A stretch of 64,000 nucleotides of DNA, taken from assembly GCF_024347675.1 (NCBI RefSeq), contig NZ_AP024881.1:2852001-2916000 (forward strand). The letters run 5' to 3'. Each line of letters begins with the position of its first letter. The stretch's first letter is position 1. This DNA is from Vibrio ishigakensis. GTDB lineage: Bacteria; Pseudomonadota; Gammaproteobacteria; Enterobacterales; Vibrionaceae. Below the pieces are notes generated by a model that saw only the letters and a list, made by a program, of their open reading frames with translations, had not been told where the DNA came from and did no database searches. This document shows, piece after piece, positions 52,859-64,000 of this stretch. The position numbers and the translations under genes are program-made.

Positions 52859-53068
52859 TTAACCCCCTGCTATTGCTCTAAATAGGTTTACAGAGTCGCC
52901 ATGCTCTAGTTGCTTATCTGCCCACTTCGAACGTGGTAGCACCTTATTATTAAGTGCTATGGCAAATCCGGTTTCAGGTAGTTCTTGTTCTTTAACCAAT
53001 TGCTCGACACTGGTAGGTTTCTCCAGTACCAGTGGCTTGTCGTTAAATCTAATCTCTGTATCAGACAT
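52859..53068 (-). CDS. thiS: Sulfur carrier protein ThiS
   Basis: A 69-residue ubiquitin-like carrier ending in the required Gly-Gly (AIAGG). ThiF adenylates this end and sulfur is added as a thiocarboxylate for thiazole synthesis. The start at 53068 ([10 protein letters not shown]) has AAGGAG upstream; the longer open frame lies inside thiF. It overlaps thiF by eight bases. Confidence 0.93.
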   Translation of the reverse strand: MSDTEIRFNDKPLVLEKPTSVEQLVKEQELPETGFAIALNNKVLPRSKWADKQLEHGDSVNLFRAIAGG

Positions 53069-53825
53069 GAGCTTTCTCCTTGTTTGAGCAGATGCTGCAA
53101 CCAGTGTCTTTATCAATTTGAAAGTTAGAAAATCTGAATGCTCGACCGTCAAACAAGGTCAAAGCACCAGACTCTAATGTGTGTGGTTCTGTGATAGCTC
53201 GAATGGCCAACATAGCTTGCAGATGGGCTATCGCATTCACATTCGCGCCTAGCACACCTGCTTCACTGCAGTTACGTGCTTCGACATCTTGAGTAGATGG
53301 ATATAAGCATGAGTAGCAGGCACTGCTATTTTGGTTGCTAAAATAGACCAATTGGCCATCCCACCCTATAGCTGCACCACTGACTAACGGGCAGTTATGT
53401 TCTACACAAGCATGATTGACTTGATGTCGAATACTAAAATTATCCGTGCAATCTACCACGAGATCAGCCTGGGGAAGCTCAAGTCTAAGTAGGTTAAGGT
53501 CTGCCTTACGATTCACGCAACGTACTCGTGTGCCGCTATTACGTTCCTCAATTAACCTTTTTAGAGCCTCCGATTTGAACTGGCCCACGTCGGATTCTCG
53601 ATATGAGGTTTGCCGGTGTAGATTACTCAGCTCTATTTTATCGAAATCAAACAGGACTAAGCTTCCCACACCACTCGCGGCTAATTGAGTAGCAACCGCA
53701 TGACCCAATCCACCACAGCCAATCACTAGTACTTTGGCGTTCCTTAAAGCCAATTGCCCTACTTCACCAAACTCAGGAAGCATTATCTGACGCTGATAAC
53801 GCATGAATTCTTGGTCAGTTAACAT
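53061..53825 (-). CDS. thiF: ThiS adenylyltransferase ThiF
   Basis: A 254-residue E1-like enzyme that activates the ThiS C-terminus. The nucleotide-binding loop is LVIGCGGLGHAVATQLAASGVG near residue 35, the conserved Asp/Arg region is LFDFDKIELSNLHRQTSY, and zinc cysteines are in ACYSCLYP and CSICS. It overlaps both thiE and thiS. Confidence 0.94.
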   Translation of the reverse strand: MLTDQEFMRYQRQIMLPEFGEVGQLALRNAKVLVIGCGGLGHAVATQLAASGVGSLVLFDFDKIELSNLHRQTSYRESDVGQFKSEALKRLIEERNSGTRVRCVNRKADLNLLRLELPQADLVVDCTDNFSIRHQVNHACVEHNCPLVSGAAIGWDGQLVYFSNQNSSACYSCLYPSTQDVEARNCSEAGVLGANVNAIAHLQAMLAIRAITEPHTLESGALTLFDGRAFRFSNFQIDKDTGCSICSNKEKAHV

Positions 53826-54958
53826 GTAGCAACCTCAGGCTTAAACATAGTCTGAAATTGCTGAACGGCTTTATTTCTATCATCGGCTTGAGTAACTGCC
53901 CTTACTACAGCAACACTGTCTACACCCGTTTTGATAACTCTAGGTGCACGCTGATCGTCAATACCACCGATGGCAACTGTCGGAAGTGAGATGCCATGAG
54001 CCCGCTCTATTGAGTCAATCACACTCTGATAGAAACCTAACTTGGTCAGCCCCTGAGGCGATGAAGGCATATCTTTAGTAGGCGTCGGGAAAATATGTCC
54101 TAGTGCAAGGTAGGATGGCTTGTACTGTAGGGCATTCAGGATCTCGTAATAGCCATGGGTCGAGATACCCAAGCCTATATTGCTCTCAAGCAATGCCGAA
54201 CTGGACAAGCTTTGCAGATCTTCTTGTCCAAGGTGAATACAAGCAGCGTCTGAATCTAGTGCTGTCTGCCAGTAGTCGTTGATCACGACATCAACGTTAT
54301 GCGCTTTACCCAGTTCAACCGCTCTTTGAATATCAGCTTCTACCTCTACAGGTTGCTTGTCTTTGATTCGAAGCTGAACGATATCAAGGTCTAGTTTCAC
54401 CAACTCTTCGATCAGCTCTATTGAGTCAACCACAGGGTAAAGCCTGCTACATTTAGAAGCTTTTCTAGTTACCACAGGGGATTTAATCGTTGTAGCTAGC
54501 TTAGGAAAATGATCGATATGGTTTGGCCAGGTTTCACATGAAACACTTCCTAGTGCTCTAGCAAGCAAAAAAGCATCCTCAACCAGATACTCCAACGCTA
54601 GTGCCCCTATGATGCGTCCTAGCAAAGTTTCGCTAGTACTAGAGCTGAATCCCTCACCTGCCCAATCAGCGCTGATTATAGCGCCTTCAGGAGTTGTCAG
54701 TGTATCTATATGGGAAGTAAATAATAGTGTCCATACTTCACCAGAAGTTAACTTAGCGAGTTTGTATTCGGCCTGGGATAAGGCAGAAATTGAGTAGTTA
54801 ATCTGACCGCAACGAAACACGATATCGGCTTCGTCAGTCAGTTTAAGATTGATATTTAGTGCGGTAAAACCGGCTTTTTGGGCAGTATCAGATACTGATA
54901 CTAGTTCGGACTCTAAGCCCTTGTACGCATTAGGTACTGAAATGAATAGTGGTTCCAT
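53819..54958 (-). CDS. thiE: Thiamine-phosphate synthase ThiE fused to a degenerate ThiD-like N-terminal region
   Basis: A 379-residue protein. The C-terminal ~210 residues are ThiE, which joins HMP diphosphate to thiazole phosphate: LYPVVDSIELIEELVKLDLDIVQLRIKDK, DVVINDYWQTALDSDAACIHLGQEDL, LGLGISTHG-like and ALGHIFPTPTKDMPS are visible. The first ~160 residues look like a worn ThiD (HMP kinase) domain: the final part GEGFSSSTSETLLGRIIGALALEYLVEDAFLLARAL resembles the C-terminal ThiD helix and loop but lacks the canonical GTGC anion hole. A parS-like site lies inside the gene at 54530. Directly behind the TPP riboswitch. Confidence 0.87.
   Translation of the reverse strand: MEPLFISVPNAYKGLESELVSVSDTAQKAGFTALNINLKLTDEADIVFRCGQINYSISALSQAEYKLAKLTSGEVWTLLFTSHIDTLTTPEGAIISADWAGEGFSSSTSETLLGRIIGALALEYLVEDAFLLARALGSVSCETWPNHIDHFPKLATTIKSPVVTRKASKCSRLYPVVDSIELIEELVKLDLDIVQLRIKDKQPVEVEADIQRAVELGKAHNVDVVINDYWQTALDSDAACIHLGQEDLQSLSSSALLESNIGLGISTHGYYEILNALQYKPSYLALGHIFPTPTKDMPSSPQGLTKLGFYQSVIDSIERAHGISLPTVAIGGIDDQRAPRVIKTGVDSVAVVRAVTQADDRNKAVQQFQTMFKPEVATC
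54530..54545. other. parS-like site 3, inside thiE
   Basis: GGTTTCACATGAAACA differs from the parS consensus at two positions (first base, and one centre base). It lies in codons for Ser-Cys-Glu-Thr of ThiE, at a spot where the protein shows little conservation. Confidence 0.55.
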
Positions 54959-55044
54959 CGCTCTATCCTGTTAACAAAACTGGCTTGTCGGATAGATTGA
55001 TGACCCTAACTCATTGGTGCTAGGTAGTATGAAGTGATCATCAA

Positions 55045-55144
55045 CTTGTTTCCTTCGCAGGTATTATCCTGGAGCAGGTTCTACGGATTCCGCAACGCGG
55101 TCTCAGCGTCAGTATCTTTGATACCTCAGCACTCCGACAAGCCG
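55045..55144 (-). promoter_or_regulatory. TPP riboswitch (THI element)
   Basis: On the minus strand the conserved blocks of the thiamine pyrophosphate aptamer are in order: GGAGTGCTGAG, CTGAGA, then GAACCTG, AGGATAATACCTGCGAAGGAA. It lies about 90 bases before thiE. In other Vibrio it stands before thiC; here thiE follows directly. It presumably represses the operon when TPP is high. Confidence 0.9.
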
Positions 55145-55148
55145 TAAA

Positions 55149-55177
55149 ATTATACAAGATATAGGTTAATGACTGAA
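55149..55177 (-). promoter_or_regulatory. Promoter of the thi operon
   Basis: TTCAGT and TATAAT lie 17 bases apart on the minus strand. The -10 box is about 5 bases before the start of the TPP riboswitch. Confidence 0.7.
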
Positions 55178-55185
55178 CGCTTTAT

Positions 55186-55569
55186 TTAGTTTTTAAGAAA
55201 CATTTGAAAGGCAATCAAACAAGCAGAAATACTCAGAGTCACGTTCAATGCGATATTCAGACCAGCCTTCCAATATGCACCCTGCTGGAACATCAGCACG
55301 TTATCCATAGAGAAAGTAGAGAAGGTAGTCAAAGCACCAAGAAAGCCAAGACCAATAATCTGACGCCACGGGTCAGTCACTATTACTTCATTCTCAAACA
55401 GGGCAACCAACATACCCATGATAAAAGAACCCACCACGTTTACAGTGAGGGTACCGTATGGGAATCCCCTACCAAGCAATACCACGCACAGCTCTGAGAT
55501 TAAATAACGAGAACAAGCACCTAGTGCGCCCCCAATTGCAATAAAACCAAGTGTTGCAAACTGCCCCAT
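55186..55569 (-). CDS. crcB: Fluoride exporter CrcB (Fluc)
   Basis: A 127-residue membrane protein of the Fluc fluoride channel family, four helices, acting as a dual-topology dimer. Conserved stretches are GGALGACSRYLISE, GTLTVNVVGSFIMGML and GFLGALTTFSTFSMD. No fluoride riboswitch was recognised upstream. It ends just before the thi promoter, as crcB does before thiC in other Vibrio. The 225 bases between crcB and tRNA-Ser hold only the tRNA terminator. Confidence 0.92.
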   Translation of the reverse strand: MGQFATLGFIAIGGALGACSRYLISELCVVLLGRGFPYGTLTVNVVGSFIMGMLVALFENEVIVTDPWRQIIGLGFLGALTTFSTFSMDNVLMFQQGAYWKAGLNIALNVTLSISACLIAFQMFLKN

Positions 55570-55758
55570 CGTTCACTCCAATAGAAAGTTTTTAAAAAGT
55601 TACAGGAGTCACTTTTAAAGCAAAATTGTGACCTTGATCAATATGATAGCAAACATATGCATCTGACTTCCTGCAAAAGTTTAGATTGCAGAAAATGAAA
55701 TCGAAATGGGAAATAGAAGAAAAAGAGGAATGGATATATTTCTGGATCAACAAATAGC

Positions 55759-55787
55759 AAAAAGCCCAATCTTTCGGTTGGGCTTTT
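55759..55787 (-). terminator. Terminator after tRNA-Ser
   Basis: The stem AAGCCCAA / TTGGGCTT with loop is followed on the minus strand by Ts. It lies eight bases past the CCA end of tRNA-Ser and probably ends rRNA operon 2. Confidence 0.85.
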
Positions 55788-55794
55788 CGAATAG

Positions 55795-55885
55795 TGGCGG
55801 AGAGATAGGGATTTGAACCCTAGAACCGCTATTAACGGTTGCCGGTTTTCAAGACCGGTGCTTTCGACCACTCAGCCATCTCTCC
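55795..55885 (-). tRNA. tRNA-Ser (anticodon UGA)
   Basis: A 91-base class II tRNA with a long variable arm and encoded CCA. The anticodon loop is CTTGAAA and the acceptor stem GGAGAGA. It stands 83 bases after the 5S gene of rRNA operon 2, with no clear terminator between, so it is probably a distal tRNA of that operon. Confidence 0.96.
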
Positions 55886-55968
55886 ACAAATTGTTACTAA
55901 AATCAGTCTTATTTATGTGCTGCTTTTAGTTTTGCTTTCAGTTTTTTAAAACTGAAAACGTAAACAAA

Positions 55969-56086
55969 GCCTGGCGATGTCCTACTCTCACATGGGGAAG
56001 CCCCACACTACCATCGGCGCTATTGCGTTTCACTTCTGAGTTCGGCATGGAATCAGGTGGGTCCACAACGCTATGGTCGCCAAGCA
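55969..56086 (-). rRNA. rrf: 5S rRNA (rRNA operon 2)
   Basis: About 118 bases, identical to the proximal 5S gene of operon 1 at 20272-20389. It lies about 90 bases after the 23S gene. Confidence 0.95.
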
Positions 56087-56175
56087 AATTCTTAAAATTC
56101 GGAAAGCTATCTAAAAGTTCTTCACACAATCAACGTTCTATCTTCGAGTCCAACTCAAAACCTCTTAGGTGTTGT

Positions 56176-59065
<2,890 letters not shown>

Positions 59066-59380
59066 ATACAACCCAAAGAAGTTTCTTTAAGTTGATGAAT
59101 CAAATCACCAAAGTTGTCTGCAATTATTTAAACATGATGCAGACTCGATTTTGCCGGACTCAAATAATTTCTTTTGCTTTCTAAAAGCGAAAACAAAAGC
59201 CAAGAACACTTGATTGTGTGTTGGTACCTAATCTAAAGATTAGGATTTGAGAACTTTTAATTGAATATTGTTAATCAAACAATATTCGTCAGCTTTCCAA
59301 ATTGTTAAAGAGCATGTTTTCTAGAGCAAATAAGCTTTCGAAACCATTTTTAAGGATTCTTAAGGAAGAACACTTAAAGA
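59066..59380 (-). other. 16S-23S spacer of rRNA operon 2, after tRNA-Ala
   Basis: An AT-rich spacer of about 315 bases with processing-stem sequence and a boxA-like element (GCTCTTTAACAATTT, about 59300-59315). No gene is seen. Close to the 23S gene it is almost the same as the operon 1 spacer. Confidence 0.75.
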
Positions 59381-59456
59381 TGGTGGAGCTAAGCAGGATC
59401 GAACTGCTGACCTCCTGCGTGCAAGGCAGGCGCTCTCCCAGCTGAGCTATAGCCCC
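59381..59456 (-). tRNA. tRNA-Ala (anticodon UGC)
   Basis: A 76-base cloverleaf with encoded CCA. The anticodon loop is CTTGCAC and the acceptor stem GGGGCTA. It is the second tRNA of the operon 2 spacer. Confidence 0.96.
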
Positions 59457-59495
59457 ATCGAATATCATGTCGAACCAACTCTCTTGGGTAAGAAT

Positions 59496-59572
59496 TGGTG
59501 GGTCTGAGTGGACTTGAACCACCGACCTCCCGCTTATCAGGCGAGCGCTCTAACCAGCTGAGCTACAGACCC
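59496..59572 (-). tRNA. tRNA-Ile (anticodon GAU)
   Basis: A 77-base cloverleaf with encoded CCA and loop CTGATAA. It is the first tRNA after 16S in operon 2. The Ile-Ala pair is the common spacer type of gammaproteobacteria. Confidence 0.96.
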
Positions 59573-59639
59573 AACATGAAACTCTTAACTTATAAACCGT
59601 ATCAATCTGTGTGGACACTCATCGTGAATAATCATCGTA

Positions 59640-61191
<1,552 letters not shown>

Positions 61192-61727
61192 AAAGTTTTG
61201 TTGTTCCGAAGAACGGCTCAATGAATACTGACTTCAAAATCACTAAGTAATTTTAAAGCTATTATCGTTCCAACAGAACGATAATGAATTGACTGTGCCA
61301 AGTCTTTCGACTCGTTTGGTCACTCAGTTCATTGATAAATCTTTTTGGATTATCATCAACGAGTGCCCACACAGATTGATAGGTTTAAATTGTTAAAGAG
61401 CTTGCTTTTTCGAGGCTTACCTCTCAAAGCGGACGGCCATTCTAGCGATTTGAATCTCAGTGTCAAACACTTTTTTGCTTTTTATTTTGAGAAGTCTTTT
61501 CTCATCAAGTTGAAGCAAATGATTCAAGGCTTTTGGCCTCTGACCACCACTGAAGCGTTGTGCGCTCTGCCGTGTCAGTGAGGCGGCATTATAGAGACTT
61601 CCGTCACACTGGCAAGCGTTTTTTGCTAGTATTTTTAAACTTTCTTATCGTATGTCTGTTTTTTGCTCGAAACGGCCATTTTTGCGGAATTATTGAGCAT
61701 TTTAGCCCCCAAATAGGTAGATAAACT
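61192..61727 (-). other. Leader and promoter region of rRNA operon 2
   Basis: The 535-base gap before the carbonic anhydrase gene has no gene. It contains the leader with boxA (near 61387-61401), promoter P2 at 61439-61466 (TTGACA-16-TAGAAT) and promoter P1 at 61588-61615 (TTGCCA-16-TATAAT with GCCGCC discriminator). It is nearly identical to the operon 1 leader up to about 61620, then diverges. Confidence 0.8.
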
Positions 61728-62276
61728 ATGAGTTCTTTACGTAGCTATAAAGGTATTGCCCCTACAATTGCAGAGAATGTCTATATAGACGATTCAGCTG
61801 TGGTGGTTGGAGACATCACAATTGGTAAGGATTCCAGCATCTGGCCACAGGTAGCTGCACGTGGTGACGTTAACCACATTATTATTGGTGAACGTAGTAA
61901 CGTCCAAGATGGCTCGGTACTGCACGTTACTCACAAAAATGCGGCTAACCCCGAAGGCTACCCTCTTATTATTGGCGATGAAGTGACTGTAGGTCATAAG
62001 GTAATGCTACATGGCTGCACTATTAAGAACCGCGTTCTTATCGGCATGAGCACCACTATATTAGATGGTGCAATAGTAGAAGATGACGTTTTTATAGGTG
62101 CCGGTAGTCTGGTACCACCAGGTAAGGTGCTAGAGAGTGGCTACCTTTACCTCGGCAACCCTGTAAAAAAAGCACGTCCACTAAAAGAAGCGGAACGTGC
62201 TTTTTTGAAGAAATCTGCTGATAACTATGTAAACAACAAGAATGACTACATAAATGAGGTAAAAGACCTTAACTGA
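61728..62276 (+). CDS. Gamma-class carbonic anhydrase family protein (YrdA-like)
   Basis: A 182-residue left-handed beta-helix protein. Hexapeptide repeats run from residue 12 to about 140. The zinc histidines of the family correspond to His66 in SVLHVTH, His90 in VGHKV and His95 in LHGC. E. coli YrdA has the same fold with no confirmed activity, so carbonic anhydrase activity is not certain. It converges with the DUF1488 gene, overlapping it by eight bases. Confidence 0.85.
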   Translation: MSSLRSYKGIAPTIAENVYIDDSAVVVGDITIGKDSSIWPQVAARGDVNHIIIGERSNVQDGSVLHVTHKNAANPEGYPLIIGDEVTVGHKVMLHGCTIKNRVLIGMSTTILDGAIVEDDVFIGAGSLVPPGKVLESGYLYLGNPVKKARPLKEAERAFLKKSADNYVNNKNDYINEVKDLN

Positions 62277-62532
62277 TCTCTATCTGACCTGAGGCGTTAA
62301 ACTCTTCCGCCTCTATTAGCTCCTCAGCTAAGTCCTCTAGATCGAAGCGGAACTCAGAAAACACCTTGAGCGCCGCTTTTTCTTGTTCAATCTTGAGCTG
62401 AGAAAGTTGCTCTAGATAACTCACCGCTACTCGACACTCGATTAGTTGCCCCTGTTGCTGTGCAGTGAAGACAACCACCTTATCAGTATCAGACCAGACA
62501 GCTTGATCAGTGAAGATGATAGATTGGTTCAT
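62269..62532 (-). CDS. DUF1488 family protein downstream of aroE
   Basis: An 87-residue acidic protein. The pattern FTDQAVWSDTDKVVVFTAQQQGQLIECRVAVSYLEQL and the acidic C-terminus (DLEDLAEELIEAEEF) match DUF1488. It shares its start with the stop of aroE (one-base overlap) and is co-transcribed with it. Function unknown. Confidence 0.78.
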   Translation of the reverse strand: MNQSIIFTDQAVWSDTDKVVVFTAQQQGQLIECRVAVSYLEQLSQLKIEQEKAALKVFSEFRFDLEDLAEELIEAEEFNASGQIEIS

Positions 62533-63365
62533 TACATTCCCTCTAGATTCTTTCTAAGCTCGCGAAGAACTTGTTTAGCTCCCGGTCTAATGCCACGCCA
62601 CAACATAAAGCTCTCCGCTGCCTGCCCCACCAGCATACCCAGTCCGTCATAGGCTTTAACTACGCCCTGCTCTAGTGCCCAGCTATTAAATAGTGTTTTA
62701 CCGGCACCATAGATCATGTCGTAGCTAATAGTAGTAGAGGAGAAGATAGTTGCAGAAACCTGAGGCAAGCCTCCAGTGAGTCCAGCAGACGTAGAGTTGA
62801 TAACCACATCAAAGCTTTGCTCTACTTCTTCAAGTGGCTGAGCAGAGATATTGCCGTAATCTTGGAACTGTTCTGCCAATGCTTGCGCTTTAGAGAAAGT
62901 ACGGTTAGCAATCACCACCTGCTTCGGGTTCTGATCTAATAGCGGCTTGAGTACACCTCGCACTGCACCACCAGCCCCCAGAATAAGGATACGCGCTCCT
63001 TCAAGCATTACGTTGTATTGCAGTAAGTCTTGGACTAGGCCCTCACCATCTGTGTTATCACCTATGATCTCGCCATCGTCTAACTTTTTAAGGGTATTCA
63101 CCGCACCAGCTAGTTTTGCTCGCTCAGTCAATCGATCTGCAAACTCATAGGCATCATGCTTAAAAGGCGCAGTAACATTGCAACCCTTACCACCCTCAGA
63201 AAAGAACAGCTCAGCAGCCTGTTTAAACTCATCCTGCTCGGGCTCTTTAGCCGTGTATTGCAAGTTCTGATTGGTTTGCCTAGCAAACAGAGTATGGATA
63301 AATGGTGATTTGCTCTGCTGGATAGGATTACCAAATACGGCATACTGGTCGACACTAGCGTTCAT
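62532..63365 (-). CDS. aroE: Shikimate dehydrogenase AroE
   Basis: A 277-residue NADPH-dependent enzyme of the shikimate pathway. The shikimate-binding motif [17 protein letters not shown] is at the N-terminus, [11 protein letters not shown] contains the catalytic lysine, and the dinucleotide loop is [16 protein letters not shown]. The NRT motif for NADPH is in [11 protein letters not shown]. It lies downstream of hemF on the same strand with about 65 bases between them. Confidence 0.96.
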   Translation of the reverse strand: MNASVDQYAVFGNPIQQSKSPFIHTLFARQTNQNLQYTAKEPEQDEFKQAAELFFSEGGKGCNVTAPFKHDAYEFADRLTERAKLAGAVNTLKKLDDGEIIGDNTDGEGLVQDLLQYNVMLEGARILILGAGGAVRGVLKPLLDQNPKQVVIANRTFSKAQALAEQFQDYGNISAQPLEEVEQSFDVVINSTSAGLTGGLPQVSATIFSSTTISYDMIYGAGKTLFNSWALEQGVVKAYDGLGMLVGQAAESFMLWRGIRPGAKQVLRELRKNLEGM

Positions 63366-63431
63366 TTAACTACCTACTACTAAAATATTCCTTTTCCTCA
63401 ACCTAACACCGGAAGAGGCGTTATCAAAGCC

Positions 63432-64000
<569 letters not shown>

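Noticed and set aside
55570..55758. Fluoride riboswitch before crcB
   Set aside because: No match to the fluoride aptamer consensus was seen upstream of crcB.

Overview
This window looks like an origin-proximal part of the larger chromosome of a Vibrio or close relative. The gene content is housekeeping and typical of Vibrionaceae (plsB, ubiCA, glpEG, rpoH, ftsYEX, rsmD, rep, a VexAB-type efflux pump, ilvCY, ubiD/fre, rho/trxA/rhlB/gppA, recQ, ggt, uvrD, a thi operon, crcB, aroE, hemF). It also carries two rRNA operons and three sequences that match or nearly match the ParB centromere site parS. No phage, insertion sequence, transposase or CRISPR array was seen. All assignments come from reading the sequence; no database search was run.

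Layout. 0-8.5 kb: the plsB 3' end, ubiC-ubiA, glpE-glpG, rpoH, the ftsY-ftsE-ftsX division operon, and divergent rsmD with a small membrane protein. 8.5-9.2 kb: a tRNA operon (Arg, then His-Pro twice) with a broken third tRNA-Pro tail. 9.4-20 kb: a cytochrome c5-like protein, rep, a tetR-regulated RND efflux operon with a near-perfect operator, ubiK, and divergent ilvC/ilvY. 20-25.8 kb: rRNA operon 1 on the minus strand (16S, tRNA-Glu, 23S, 5S, tRNA-Thr, second 5S). 25.9-31.5 kb: ubiD-ferredoxin-fre, an unknown exported protein, and rho with an unusual 98-residue N-terminal extension. 31.6-42.4 kb: trxA, rhlB-gppA, a TrpD2-like gene, yhhQ, recQ, two transporter genes and ggt. 42.4-43.0 kb: a CsrB-type regulatory RNA with an upstream GacA/VarA/UvrY box. 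43-46 kb: marC and uvrD. 46.1-48.5 kb: a four-gene bufferin (DUF2282 / DUF692 / DUF2063 / DoxX) cluster, the most distinctive accessory system here. 48.5-55.6 kb: a small acidic protein, a three-domain aminopeptidase P, the thiEFSGH operon with its TPP riboswitch but no thiC, and crcB. 55.8-61.6 kb: rRNA operon 2 (16S, Ile, Ala, 23S, 5S, then tRNA-Ser). 61.7-64 kb: a gamma carbonic anhydrase homologue, a DUF1488 protein, aroE and the 3' part of hemF.

How it fits together. Several operons make or use redox cofactors and quinones (ubiC/A, ubiK, ubiD-fdx-fre, hemF). The buf cluster probably makes a metal-binding modified peptide exported to the periplasm. CsrB links the region to global carbon-storage and virulence-type control. 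The two rRNA operons are direct repeats about 35.7 kb apart and flank essential genes such as rho and trxA. The points most worth checking are the bufferin cluster, the extended Rho, the missing thiC, the parS trio, the rearranged tRNA operon and the paired 16S differences between the two rRNA operons.
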